Shown here one piece after another: positions 26,029 through 34,533 of a stretch of DNA of 55,113 nt. The notes beneath the pieces were generated by a model, which was given only the letters and a program-made list of their open reading frames with translations, was not told the origin of the DNA and ran no database searches. The DNA lies in NCBI GenBank assembly GCA_902628365.1, contig CACOMW010000006.1, forward strand, positions 1 through 55,113, written 5' to 3'. A program made the translations under genes and the position numbers. Position 1 is the stretch's first letter. Every line of letters begins with the position of its first letter. The stretch comes from an uncultured Marinoscillum sp. (lineage in GTDB: Bacteria > Bacteroidota > Bacteroidia > Cytophagales > MED-G16).

Positions 26029-27735
26029 ATGAAGTATAAACAAAATAACAATAAACTTGTTAAACAATTAAAAGAAATAGTTGGTAGCAAATATATAATT
26101 ACAGATGAGTGGAGCAAAGAAACTTTTTCTAAGGGCTGGAGATATGGAGAAGGTAAAGCACTAGCGGTAGCTAAACCAGGAACATTACTTGAAATTTGGA
26201 AAATTCTAAAAATTTGTGTGAAAAATGATATTATTATTATTATGCAAGCTGCTAATACTGGGTTAACAGGAGGATCTACTCCCTATGGCAATAATTATGA
26301 TCGACCAATTGTCATTATAAATTCAATGCGAATTAAGGATATTCATATTATTAATGAAGGAAAACAAATTATAGGTCTTTCTGGAAGCACTTTATATGAC
26401 TTAGAAAAAAAGTTAGAACCATTAGAAAGAGAACCTCATTCCATAATTGGATCAACTAGTATCGGGGCTTCTATTATCGGTGGAGTTTGTAATAACTCTG
26501 GCGGCTCTTTAGTTGAAAGAGGTCCAGCATACACTGAATTATCTTTATATGCTAGAGTAAATTCAAAAGGAAAATTAGAATTAATTAATGACCTAGAAAT
26601 AAATTTAGGATCTAAGCCAGAGGAGATTTTACTCAATTTACAAAATAGAACCTATAATAAATCTGATATAATAAATTCTAATAAGCTAGCATCTGATAAT
26701 AAGTATTCTAAAATAGTTAGGGAAATTAATTCAAAAACACCCTCAAGATTCAATGCAGATGATAGGTTATTGTATGGGGTTTCAGGTAGTGCAGGAAAAG
26801 TTGTTGTTTTTGCTGTAAGATTAGACACTTATCCCGTACCAAAACAAAATAAAGTATTCTATATTGGATGTAATAACCCTGATACTTTTTGGAAATTAAG
26901 AAGAAATATTCTTTCAAAATTTAAATCTCTGCCTAAACTAGGTGACTATTTACATAGAAATTGTTATGATGCTGCTAAAAAATATAGCAAGGATACCTTT
27001 GTTATAATAGAGAAATTAGGAACAAACTTTCTTCCTATACTTTTTGAATTAAAAAGAAAAGTTGATTTGTTATCAAAAAAATTTAACTTTCTTCCCAATA
27101 AGTTATCTGATAAATTAATGCAGTTTTTAAGTAATTTTTGGCCTAATCATTTGCCAAAAAGAATGGATCAATTTCGAAACAAATACGAACATCACTGGAT
27201 TATTGAAATGTCAGATGATGGAATTGATGAGGCAAAATCATATTTTGAAGAGTTTTTTAAAGATAATGAAGGGGGGTTTTTTGAATGTACAAAAAAAGAA
27301 GGTAAAAAAGCACTTCTTCATCGATTCGTTGCGGCAAGTGCTTTTGGTCGTTATCACGCAATTCATAAAAACAATTTAGGAGAAGAGATGTCTTTAGATA
27401 TTGCTTTTCCGCGAAACGAAAAAAATTGGTTTGAAAAATTACCTTCAGAGATTGATGATTTAATTGAAATCAAATTATATTATGGACATCTATTTTGTCA
27501 TGTGATGCATCAAAATTATATTCTTAAAAAAGGTGTGGATGCAAAAAGATTAAAACAGAAATTATTGAAGACTTTTGACGATAGAGGGGCTGAATATCCC
27601 GCAGAACATAATGTTGGACATGAATATTATGCAAAACCATCTTTATTAAAGTTTTATAGAAAATTAGACCCAACTAATAGTTTTAATCCTGGCATAGGCC
27701 GTACTAACAAGTATAAAGACTGGAAAAAGAACTAA
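26029..27735 (+). CDS. dld: Respiratory D-lactate dehydrogenase (quinone), E. coli Dld type
   Basis: FAD-dependent peripheral membrane enzyme oxidising D-lactate to pyruvate and passing electrons to quinone. The N-terminal FAD-binding domain contains MQAANTGLTGGSTPYGN and SIIGSTSIGASIIGGVCNNSGGS; the C-terminal domain contains HHWIIEMSDDG, ALLHRFVAASA and the terminal PTNSFNPGIGRTNKYKDW. From my knowledge of E. coli Dld (571 aa), the match is collinear along the whole 568 aa, including the membrane-binding region about 320-390. This is distinct from the shorter GlcD/Dld-2 group usual in Bacteroidetes. It follows purM by 21 bases. Confidence 0.93.
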   Translation: MKYKQNNNKLVKQLKEIVGSKYIITDEWSKETFSKGWRYGEGKALAVAKPGTLLEIWKILKICVKNDIIIIMQAANTGLTGGSTPYGNNYDRPIVIINSMRIKDIHIINEGKQIIGLSGSTLYDLEKKLEPLEREPHSIIGSTSIGASIIGGVCNNSGGSLVERGPAYTELSLYARVNSKGKLELINDLEINLGSKPEEILLNLQNRTYNKSDIINSNKLASDNKYSKIVREINSKTPSRFNADDRLLYGVSGSAGKVVVFAVRLDTYPVPKQNKVFYIGCNNPDTFWKLRRNILSKFKSLPKLGDYLHRNCYDAAKKYSKDTFVIIEKLGTNFLPILFELKRKVDLLSKKFNFLPNKLSDKLMQFLSNFWPNHLPKRMDQFRNKYEHHWIIEMSDDGIDEAKSYFEEFFKDNEGGFFECTKKEGKKALLHRFVAASAFGRYHAIHKNNLGEEMSLDIAFPRNEKNWFEKLPSEIDDLIEIKLYYGHLFCHVMHQNYILKKGVDAKRLKQKLLKTFDDRGAEYPAEHNVGHEYYAKPSLLKFYRKLDPTNSFNPGIGRTNKYKDWKKN

Positions 27736-27745
27736 TTTTTTATAA

Positions 27746-27777
27746 TTTGATAATTATAATCTTAAATTATATATTTG
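27746..27777 (+). promoter_or_regulatory. Promoter of rpsU
   Basis: TTTG (27746-27749) and TATATTTG (27770-27777) are 20 bases apart, matching the Bacteroidetes consensus. The start codon of rpsU follows 16 bases after the -7 element, so the leader would be only about 8-12 bases long. The flanking sequence is very AT-rich. Confidence 0.7.
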
Positions 27778-27793
27778 CAACTCAAAAATTACT

Positions 27794-27985
27794 ATGATAA
27801 AAGTTACAGTTAAAGAGACTGAAGATATAAATAGAGCTTTAAAAAGATTTAAAAAAAAATTTGATAAAGCTCAAGTATTAAAACAATACAAAAACAAATC
27901 TTTTTTCACAAAGGCATCTATTGTACGTAGAGAAGAAATTTTAAAAGCCTCTTATAAGCAAAGACTTCAATCAAAGGAACAATAA
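27794..27985 (+). CDS. rpsU: 30S ribosomal protein S21
   Basis: Small basic protein of the 30S subunit, near the anti-Shine-Dalgarno end of 16S rRNA. The 63-aa product (MIKVTVKETEDINRALKRF, then FFTKASIVRREEILKASYKQR) matches the Bacteroidetes S21 pattern. It has its own strong-looking promoter. In this phylum it is usually followed by a Xer-type recombinase, as here. Bacteroidetes use few Shine-Dalgarno sequences, which is connected to S21 biology, but that is general knowledge and not seen here. Confidence 0.95.
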   Translation: MIKVTVKETEDINRALKRFKKKFDKAQVLKQYKNKSFFTKASIVRREEILKASYKQRLQSKEQ

Positions 27986-28016
27986 TTAATTCAAATCAAT
28001 TATTTTAGTAGTTCAT

Positions 28017-28895
28017 ATGTTGGAACTATTTTTGAAGTATTTAAGATTTGAAAAAAGATATAGCGACCATACGGTTTCAAGCTATAAAATAGATCTAGAA
28101 CAATTTGTAAATTTTATTAAGGAAGAACTGAATCTAAAAGAATTTAATTCTGTTAACCATAAGACTGCTAGATCATGGATAATTAACCTTTCCTCTGAAA
28201 AATTAGCACCAACAACAATTAATAGAAAAATAGCTTCTGTCAAATCATTTTATAAATATTTAATATCAAGAGAAAAATTAAATGAAAACCCTTTTAAAAA
28301 AATTACATTACTAAAAAAAGAGAAAAAACTTCCAAAATTCATTAAAGAAAAAGATATAAAAATAATGTTTGATCAATCTAAATTTGAAAATAATTTAACT
28401 GGTATTAGAAATCTTTTAATTTTAGAATTATTATATGGAACTGGAATACGATTGTCAGAGTTAATTAATTTAAAAATAAAAGATTGTGATTTAAATAAAA
28501 GTCAAATTAAAGTACTGGGCAAGAGAAATAAAGAAAGAATAGTTCCAATAAATAAAAATATAAAATATCAATTAGAAAAATATTTAATTCTAAGAACAGA
28601 AAAAGAAATAAATCAATCCAAATATTTAATAATCACCTCAAAATATGAAAAATCATATCCCATGTTAATTTATAGAACAGTTAAAGAGAATCTTTCTAAA
28701 ACTATTAATAGTGAAAAATATAATCCTCATATTTTAAGACATACCTTTGCTACCCATTTAGTAAATAAGGGTGCTAATATCAATGCAGTAAAAGATCTTT
28801 TAGGTCATTCAAGCCTTGCGGCAACTCAGATTTATACCCACAACTCAATTGAGAAACTTAAGGAAACTTTTAAAACGTCTCACCCCAAAGCTTAG
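28017..28895 (+). CDS. Tyrosine recombinase XerC/XerD family
   Basis: Site-specific recombinase for resolving chromosome dimers at dif. The N-terminal SAM-like core-binding domain spans about 1-85; the catalytic domain has R145 (GTGIRLSEL), K169, H238 and R241 (HILRHTFATHL), H264 (LLGHSS) and the nucleophile Y273 (TQIYTH). All catalytic residues are intact and the 292-aa length is right for Xer. Its position after rpsU marks it as a chromosomal housekeeping copy rather than an element integrase. It converges with a hydrolase gene 23 bases on. Confidence 0.92.
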   Translation: MLELFLKYLRFEKRYSDHTVSSYKIDLEQFVNFIKEELNLKEFNSVNHKTARSWIINLSSEKLAPTTINRKIASVKSFYKYLISREKLNENPFKKITLLKKEKKLPKFIKEKDIKIMFDQSKFENNLTGIRNLLILELLYGTGIRLSELINLKIKDCDLNKSQIKVLGKRNKERIVPINKNIKYQLEKYLILRTEKEINQSKYLIITSKYEKSYPMLIYRTVKENLSKTINSEKYNPHILRHTFATHLVNKGANINAVKDLLGHSSLAATQIYTHNSIEKLKETFKTSHPKA

Positions 28896-28918
28896 AAATT
28901 CAGTTAATAGTTATATAA

Positions 28919-29695
28919 TTAAAATAATTTGAAAAAGTTTTTAATTAATAAAAAAAATTCGTCGGGTGAATCAACATGAAGCCAATGTCCTGAATTTCTA
29001 ATTTTTTTAATTATTACATTTGGGAAATATTTTTTTATGGTTAATAAATCAGATTCAGATATATAATCAGACTTCTCCCCTTTAATAAATAAAGTATTAG
29101 CTTCATAAGTTAATGAACTTTCTTTCCAGGAGTATATTTCAGTCATTTTTTTAGCAATTAAGGTTATATTTGGTTTCCATAAAAAGTTATTTGAATTTCC
29201 TCTCTTTAAATTTTTTAAAATAAAACTTCTTACCGCAGTTTCTGGAATAGAATTTGAAAGATAATTATCTGCATCTTTTCTGCTTTCTATAGTATCTATA
29301 GGTAATGAAATAACAGAATTTATTAACTCATCAAATCTTGATTGAATTGAATAATCTTTAGGGGCAATGTCTAAAACTATCAAATTATCAACAAGATTAG
29401 GATGTTTTAATGCAAAAGACATAGCAACCTTACCACCCATAGAATGGCCCATTATATTCACAGAAGATAGTTTCTTAAACTTAATAAATTCATAAATATC
29501 ATTAGATAATAAATCATAACTTATATCTGAACTGTGTGGAGAATTTCCGTGATTCATTTGATCGAGAATATAAACATGAAAGAAATTAGATAATTTTTTG
29601 CCATGAAAAATCCAATTATCTGAACACCCCAAAAGACCATGTAAAATTATTAAGGGTTTACCTGAACCAAACTCTCTAAAAAAAAGATTACTCAT
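28919..29695 (-). CDS. Alpha/beta hydrolase (YbfF-like esterase)
   Basis: Cytoplasmic alpha/beta-fold hydrolase of 258 aa. The oxyanion region HGLLGCSDNW, the nucleophile elbow GHSMGGK (Ser in NIMGHSMGGKVAM), an acid in the KGEKSDYI region and a C-terminal GHWLHVDSPDE histidine complete the triad. The overall pattern resembles E. coli YbfF, an esterase active on short acyl groups and acyl-CoA, but the physiological substrate is not predictable. It overlaps pdxJ by 8 bases in an operon reading pdxJ then hydrolase. Confidence 0.85.
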   Translation of the reverse strand: MSNLFFREFGSGKPLIILHGLLGCSDNWIFHGKKLSNFFHVYILDQMNHGNSPHSSDISYDLLSNDIYEFIKFKKLSSVNIMGHSMGGKVAMSFALKHPNLVDNLIVLDIAPKDYSIQSRFDELINSVISLPIDTIESRKDADNYLSNSIPETAVRSFILKNLKRGNSNNFLWKPNITLIAKKMTEIYSWKESSLTYEANTLFIKGEKSDYISESDLLTIKKYFPNVIIKKIRNSGHWLHVDSPDEFFLLIKNFFKLF

Positions 29696-30410
29696 AATTT
29701 AGGTTTGATAAATACTTTTTAATCGTATTTTCAATTCCATAGTAAATTGAGTCAGAAATTAATGCATGACCAATGGAAACTTCAAATAGAAAAGGTATTT
29801 GAGATTTAAAATACTTTAAATTTTCTAAGTTTAAATCATGGCCAGCATTAACATCCATACCTAGTTTTTTGCCCTTTAAAGAAGCATTTACATACTTTTT
29901 TATTGAATTGCTTTTATCTGTTAAATATTCTGATGAGTAATCGCCGGTATATAATTCAATTCTATCAGCACCACAATCAAATGCCCCTTCAACAAACTCT
30001 AATTCGGGATTAATGAACACAGATACTTTGGTGCCAAAAGATTTTAAATTTTTTATGACATCTCTTAATAATGATTTACTTTTAACTGTATCCCATCCTT
30101 GATCTGATGTAATAACATCATGAGTATCGGGGACAAGAGTTGCTTGCTCGGGTTTAATTTCAGATATGATTTTAATAAACCTTTCATCTGGATACCCTTC
30201 GATATTATAGTTTGTTTTAACTATTTTAGAAATTTCATAAGTATCTTTTAATGTAATATGTCTTTCATCAGGTCTAGGATGAACAGTAACTCCATGAATA
30301 CCAAAATTTTGAATATCTTTTACAAATTGATATAAATTTGGGATATTCCCCCCTCTAGCATTTCTTAAAGTTGCAATTTTATTTACATTAACGCTTAACC
30401 TTGTTTTCAT
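29688..30410 (-). CDS. pdxJ: Pyridoxine 5'-phosphate synthase
   Basis: Condenses 1-deoxy-D-xylulose 5-phosphate with 3-amino-2-oxopropyl phosphate to pyridoxine 5'-phosphate, the final ring-closing step of the DXP-dependent B6 pathway. Motifs: RLSVNVNKIATLRNARGG (N-terminal; the catalytic His of many homologues is in the following GVTVHPRPDERHI), EGYPDERF, ATLVPD, and VNAGHDLNLENL near the end. The 240-aa length is standard. It is divergent from yqeY across 34 bases. Bacteroidetes often place pdxJ near nadK; here nadK is about 1.8 kb away on the other strand. Confidence 0.95.
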   Translation of the reverse strand: MKTRLSVNVNKIATLRNARGGNIPNLYQFVKDIQNFGIHGVTVHPRPDERHITLKDTYEISKIVKTNYNIEGYPDERFIKIISEIKPEQATLVPDTHDVITSDQGWDTVKSKSLLRDVIKNLKSFGTKVSVFINPELEFVEGAFDCGADRIELYTGDYSSEYLTDKSNSIKKYVNASLKGKKLGMDVNAGHDLNLENLKYFKSQIPFLFEVSIGHALISDSIYYGIENTIKKYLSNLNYE

Positions 30411-30444
30411 TTAACTAAATTTGAGATAAAATTAAATATTTGTT

Positions 30445-30894
30445 ATGAGTCTCAAAGAAATAATTGATAAAGAAATAAAAAATGCAATGTTAAATAAAAA
30501 TAAAATAAGATTAATTGCTTTAAGAGCAATTAAGTCTTCCATATTACTTCATGAAAAAAGTGAAAGTGGTAATGACACATTAACTAAAGAAAAAGAAATG
30601 CAAATTCTGATGAAAAATGTTAAGCAAAGAAACGATTCTAAAGCACTGTATATAAAACAAGGAAGAAAAGATTTAGCAAAAATAGAGGAAGATGAAATAA
30701 AAATTATTTCTGAATTTTTACCTAATCAAATGAGTGATGAAGAGATTCATATTGAAATTGAAAAAATTATTAAAGAAAATAATGCAAGTGATATAAAAGA
30801 TATGGGAAAAATTATGGGAATTGCTGCTAAAAAATTTTCTGGACAAGCTGATAATAGCTTGATTGCCAGTATTGTAAAATCTAAATTAACATAG
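30445..30894 (+). CDS. GatB/YqeY domain-containing protein
   Basis: A 149-aa protein related to the tRNA-binding tail of the GatB amidotransferase subunit. The family pattern is clear: RLIALRAIKSSILLHEK, an EKEMQILMKNVKQRNDS segment, an LPNQMSDEEI turn, and a KDMGKIMGIAAKKFSGQADNSLIASIVKSKL ending (the last two pieces separated here only for length). It may bind tRNA, but its cellular role is not known. A -7-like TAAATTTG lies at 30416-30423 without a good -33 partner. It is the first gene of a long plus-strand run. Confidence 0.88.
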   Translation: MSLKEIIDKEIKNAMLNKNKIRLIALRAIKSSILLHEKSESGNDTLTKEKEMQILMKNVKQRNDSKALYIKQGRKDLAKIEEDEIKIISEFLPNQMSDEEIHIEIEKIIKENNASDIKDMGKIMGIAAKKFSGQADNSLIASIVKSKLT

Positions 30895-30895
30895 T

Positions 30896-31435
30896 TTGAA
30901 CTTATTAGATGTTATTGCAACATTAATAATTTTATATGGTGCATTCAAAGGATATAAAAAAGGGTTTTTTATATCCTTAATGGGGTTTATATCTTTATAT
31001 ATAAGTTTAATTATTGGAATAAAATATCATCATATTTTAATTTTGTTAATTCAAAAAATACCTATCAGTCTGGAAGATAATTCACTTATTGTTGTTTCAA
31101 TAATTGTAACTTTTTTATTTGCCTTTTTAATAATTTTACAATTATCAAAACTTTTAAAATATATATTAGATCTAACTTTAATTGGTTTTTTAGATGATTT
31201 AGGTGGTGCGTTTTTAGGTTCTTTGATTTGTGGATTTATACTTAGCTTTTTATTTAATATTATTGACTGGTTAAATATTGAAATACTATCAGATCAAATT
31301 AATAATTCAATCTTATACCCAATAATTAAGGAAATTCAACCTATATTAACTAAGTATATATTATTAGCTATTAATATATCACCAGAATTTTGGGATTTAA
31401 TAAAAAACATAGAAGAAAATAAATCATTTACATAA
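30896..31435 (+). CDS. CvpA family membrane protein
   Basis: Integral inner-membrane protein with four hydrophobic helices (about 4-30, 33-52, 64-85 and 103-125). The first helix pattern LDVIATLIILYGAFKGYKKGF is the CvpA/colicin V production family signature. The start is TTG at 30896, one base after the yqeY TAG; no ATG or GTG is available upstream, and starting further in would cut into the first helix. Function in this phylum is not established; in Proteobacteria it affects colicin export and envelope behaviour. Confidence 0.85.
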   Translation: MNLLDVIATLIILYGAFKGYKKGFFISLMGFISLYISLIIGIKYHHILILLIQKIPISLEDNSLIVVSIIVTFLFAFLIILQLSKLLKYILDLTLIGFLDDLGGAFLGSLICGFILSFLFNIIDWLNIEILSDQINNSILYPIIKEIQPILTKYILLAINISPEFWDLIKNIEENKSFT

Positions 31436-31438
31436 AAA

Positions 31439-32164
31439 ATGAGAAAAGAATGTATAGATAAAGGAAAAGGAAAAGTTATTCTTTTGGTGCATGGGCTTTT
31501 TGGTGCATTAAGCAATTGGAAAACGGTAATTAATGAATTATCAAAAAATTATAGAGTAATAGTTCCAAAACTTCCAATTACTGAAGTTGATCCATCTAAA
31601 GCATCAATCTCTGGATTATCTGAGTTTATCAGGGATTTTATTTCTTCAAAAAAATTAAAAAACATATCAATAATAGGGAATTCTTTGGGGGGTCATTTAG
31701 CAATAGACTATACAATAAATTTCCAAAAAAATGTAAAAAATTTAATTTTAACTGGAAGTTCTGGTTTATTTGAAAATTCATTTGGAGGCTCTTTTCCTAA
31801 AAGAGGTGATTATAATTATATTAATGAAAGAGTTGAGTATACATTTTATAATCCAAAGATTTTATCTAAAAAATACATTGATGAAATATATGATACTCTA
31901 AATGATAATGATAAATGTTTAAATATTATAAAGATAGCTAGATCCGCTCAAAGAAATAATATGTCAGAATTATTAAAAAAAATAACATCATCTACTCTAT
32001 TGGTTTGGGGACTTAACGATACAATAACTCCCCCTTCTGTTGCTCATGAATTCAATAGATTGATTAAAAACTCAAAAATAAAATTTATAGATAATTGTTG
32101 TCATGCCCCAATGATGGAGCATCCAAAACTATTTAATAAATACATTGTTGATTTTTTAAAATAA
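31439..32164 (+). CDS. Alpha/beta hydrolase
   Basis: A 241-aa alpha/beta-fold hydrolase: oxyanion-hole region VHGLFGALSNW, nucleophile elbow GNSLGGH (Ser in the IIGNSLGGHLAI strand-turn-helix), acid in VWGLNDTITP and histidine in DNCCHAPMMEHP. This is a different subfamily from the hydrolase at 28919, closer to the MhpC/BioH-like set. No signal peptide. It sits between cvpA (3-base gap) and nadK (5-base gap) in the same operon. Substrate unknown. Confidence 0.82.
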   Translation: MRKECIDKGKGKVILLVHGLFGALSNWKTVINELSKNYRVIVPKLPITEVDPSKASISGLSEFIRDFISSKKLKNISIIGNSLGGHLAIDYTINFQKNVKNLILTGSSGLFENSFGGSFPKRGDYNYINERVEYTFYNPKILSKKYIDEIYDTLNDNDKCLNIIKIARSAQRNNMSELLKKITSSTLLVWGLNDTITPPSVAHEFNRLIKNSKIKFIDNCCHAPMMEHPKLFNKYIVDFLK

Positions 32165-32169
32165 TCAAT

Positions 32170-33045
32170 ATGAATATTGCTTTACACGGAAAAAACTTAA
32201 ATAAAAAAAAATTATTAGTTCTAGAAGCAATCATTGAAAATATAAGATTCAATGGGATTAATATATATGCCTCAAAAGAATTAAAAAAAAATCTAACTAA
32301 TAAAAAATCTAATTTAAAAAAAATTAAAACCTATAATTTTAAAATATTAAGAGAATGTAAATATATTTTTAGTTTTGGTGGAGATGGAACTTTACTAGAT
32401 ACTGTAACTCACATATATAACTTATCAATACCAATATTAGGAATCAATATTGGAAAACTTGGGTTTTTATCAACTTTTGATATAAAAAAAATTGATAAAA
32501 CCATAAAAATGATTAAAAAAAATCAACTAAATATTGATAAGAGATCTCTTATTACAGCTAATTCTAATAAAAAAAATATTTTTGCACCTCACAACTTTGC
32601 TTTGAATGAGTTGACAGTTGTCAAAAAAGATTCCTCATCAATGTTAACAATAAAATGCTTTGTAAATAACGAGCTGCTAAATACTTATTGGGCTGATGGA
32701 TTAATTATTGCTAGTCCTACAGGATCAACAGGATACTCTTTATCGTGTGGTGGTCCGATCGTATCTCCTGATAATGAAAGTTTTATCATCACTCCTATAA
32801 GTCCACACAACTTGAGTGTAAGGTCTTTGATTGTTTCAAATAAATCGAAAATAAAATTAGAAATTGAAAGCAATGGATATAACTTTTTAACTTCTCTAGA
32901 CTCAAGATCATATACCTGTAAAAGTGGAACTGAAATAACGATAATGAATTCCGAATTTAAAGTGTCTTTAGCTAAAGTAAGAGATTATTCTTTCTTTAAT
33001 ACTCTTAGAGGAAAACTTAATTGGGGATATGATTTAAGAAATTAA
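32170..33045 (+). CDS. nadK: NAD kinase
   Basis: Phosphorylates NAD+ to NADP+. The catalytic GGDGT motif is at residues 70-74, the NELTVVKKDSSS region near 150 and the glycine-rich ASPTGSTGYSLSCGGPI segment near 180 contact the dinucleotide. Length 291 aa is normal. The gene is followed by porG after 35 bases, the same neighbourhood (nadK, porG, uppS, bamA) found in many Flavobacteriia. Confidence 0.95.
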   Translation: MNIALHGKNLNKKKLLVLEAIIENIRFNGINIYASKELKKNLTNKKSNLKKIKTYNFKILRECKYIFSFGGDGTLLDTVTHIYNLSIPILGINIGKLGFLSTFDIKKIDKTIKMIKKNQLNIDKRSLITANSNKKNIFAPHNFALNELTVVKKDSSSMLTIKCFVNNELLNTYWADGLIIASPTGSTGYSLSCGGPIVSPDNESFIITPISPHNLSVRSLIVSNKSKIKLEIESNGYNFLTSLDSRSYTCKSGTEITIMNSEFKVSLAKVRDYSFFNTLRGKLNWGYDLRN

Positions 33046-33080
33046 ATAATATTTTGATTTTTTTTCGTTAATACATCAAT

Positions 33081-33794
33081 ATGAAATATTTATCACCAAT
33101 AAAATATCTAACTATTTTCTTTTTTTTATTTCTAAATAATAAAGTTTTTTCTCAATTTCTTGAACCTGGAATTGGATTTGGAGTATTGTCTTATTCAGGA
33201 GATTTGAAAAGAGGGTATTCCTTTAGCTCTTCCTCTATCGGTATAGAAGTATTTCAAAGATTAAATTTAAGTCAGCATATATCAGTTAAAGGGGGGGTTA
33301 AAAGAGGTTCAATTAAAGGAAATGAGAAAATTTTAGATGCTCTTTCAAAAAGACGAGGTTATTCCTTCAAAAGTAAAGTAACTGAATTTTCAACTAAAAT
33401 TGAATATAATTTTCTAGATTATTTTGATGAAACAGGGAAAAAAATATTTACCCCATATCTTTTTTTTGGAATAGGAGCTAATATGTTAAAAAATGTAGAA
33501 AAAAATAATATAAAAGTTTCAGGAAAAAATGAGTTAAACTTAATATTACCATTCGGTTTAGGATTTAAATATTTATATAAAAATAGGTTTTCATTGGCAT
33601 TAGAATTTGAAATCAAAAACACCCTTACAGATCAAATTGATGCTTTAGAAAATAATGAAACATTAGTAAAAAATTTTCAATATGGAAATCCAAAAAATAA
33701 TGATTTCTATTATTTTACTGGTTTTAAAATCAGTTATATTTTATATACTATTCCCTGCCCTCAAAATTCAGCTCCATCAAATAATATTTATTAA
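33081..33794 (+). CDS. porG: Outer membrane protein PorG (DUF6089 family), type IX secretion
   Basis: Signal peptide (hydrophobic residues 8-18, cleavage after FSQ) and a 220-residue beta-rich body with alternating hydrophobic strands (LEPGIGFGVLSYSGDL, TPYLFFGIGANML, ILPFGLGFKYLY, FYYFTGFKISYIL) indicate an eight-stranded outer membrane barrel. Its place just ahead of uppS, bamA and two ompH genes is the conserved PorG locus (PG0189 onward in Porphyromonas gingivalis). PorG is linked to the PorK/PorN periplasmic ring of the T9SS. Identification rests mainly on synteny plus topology, so moderate certainty. Confidence 0.75.
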   Translation: MKYLSPIKYLTIFFFLFLNNKVFSQFLEPGIGFGVLSYSGDLKRGYSFSSSSIGIEVFQRLNLSQHISVKGGVKRGSIKGNEKILDALSKRRGYSFKSKVTEFSTKIEYNFLDYFDETGKKIFTPYLFFGIGANMLKNVEKNNIKVSGKNELNLILPFGLGFKYLYKNRFSLALEFEIKNTLTDQIDALENNETLVKNFQYGNPKNNDFYYFTGFKISYILYTIPCPQNSAPSNNIY

Positions 33795-33833
33795 TTTCAA
33801 TATTATTGATATAATTTAAGAACTTTGTTTGTA

Positions 33834-34532
33834 ATGAATAATCAATTTAGAAAAATTCCTAATCATATTGCAATTATTATGGATGGTAATGGTAGGTGGG
33901 CAAAGGCAAAAGGAAAAGATAGAATTTATGGACATAATAATGCAAAAAAAGCAATAAGAGAATCGATTGAATTATGCGGAGAGTTAGGAGTAAAATATTT
34001 ATCATTATTCACTTTTTCAACTGAAAATTGGAATAGACCATCATTAGAAACAAAAGCTCTAATAAAATTAATAGAAAAAGTTATGAGTAATGAATTAAAT
34101 GAATTGATTAAAAAAAATGTAAAAATAAAAGTAATTGGAGATTTATCTAGGTTTTCATTAACAACAAAGAATACTTTCTTAGATGGAATAAAAAAAACAA
34201 TAAACAATAATGGTTTAAATCTCGTTTTAGCTATAAATTATAGTGGAAAATGGGATATAATTAATGCAGTAAAAAAAATTAAAACTCGAGAAAAAGATTA
34301 TGAAAAACTAAAAACTAAATTTGAATCTTATCTGTCAACAAATGATATCCCTGATCCAGAATTAGTCATAAGATCCGGAGGTGAAAAAAGAATTAGTAAC
34401 TTTTATTTATGGCAAGCTGCTTATTCTGAATTTATTTTTACTGATATTTTTTGGCCTGATTTTAGAAAAAAAAATTTAAATAATGCTATTTTCGAGTTTC
34501 AAAAAAGAAAAAGAAGATTTGGAGGATTATAA
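33834..34532 (+). CDS. uppS: Undecaprenyl diphosphate synthase (cis-prenyltransferase)
   Basis: Makes the C55 lipid carrier for peptidoglycan and other wall polymers from FPP and IPP. Motifs: IAIIMDGNGRWAKAKG with the catalytic Asp (MDGN), the FSTENWNRP segment, and RSGGEKRISNFYLWQAAYSE with the IPP-binding arginines. ATG 33834 is chosen over the in-frame TTG 33825 because it gives the usual MNN...IPNHIAIIMDG spacing. Length 232 aa. Its stop is one base before the bamA ATG, so the carrier-lipid and outer-membrane assembly genes are translationally linked. Confidence 0.95.
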   Translation: MNNQFRKIPNHIAIIMDGNGRWAKAKGKDRIYGHNNAKKAIRESIELCGELGVKYLSLFTFSTENWNRPSLETKALIKLIEKVMSNELNELIKKNVKIKVIGDLSRFSLTTKNTFLDGIKKTINNNGLNLVLAINYSGKWDIINAVKKIKTREKDYEKLKTKFESYLSTNDIPDPELVIRSGGEKRISNFYLWQAAYSEFIFTDIFWPDFRKKNLNNAIFEFQKRKRRFGGL

Positions 34533-34533
34533 A

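Noticed and set aside
28017-28895. Xer-family recombinase as sign of a mobile element
   Set aside because: Full-length XerC/D type next to rpsU is the chromosomal dimer-resolution gene; no repeats or cargo genes flank it.
34483-34533. Longer BamA starting inside uppS
   Set aside because: The extra 17 residues are hydrophilic and would precede the signal peptide; ATG 34534 one base after the uppS stop is the natural start.
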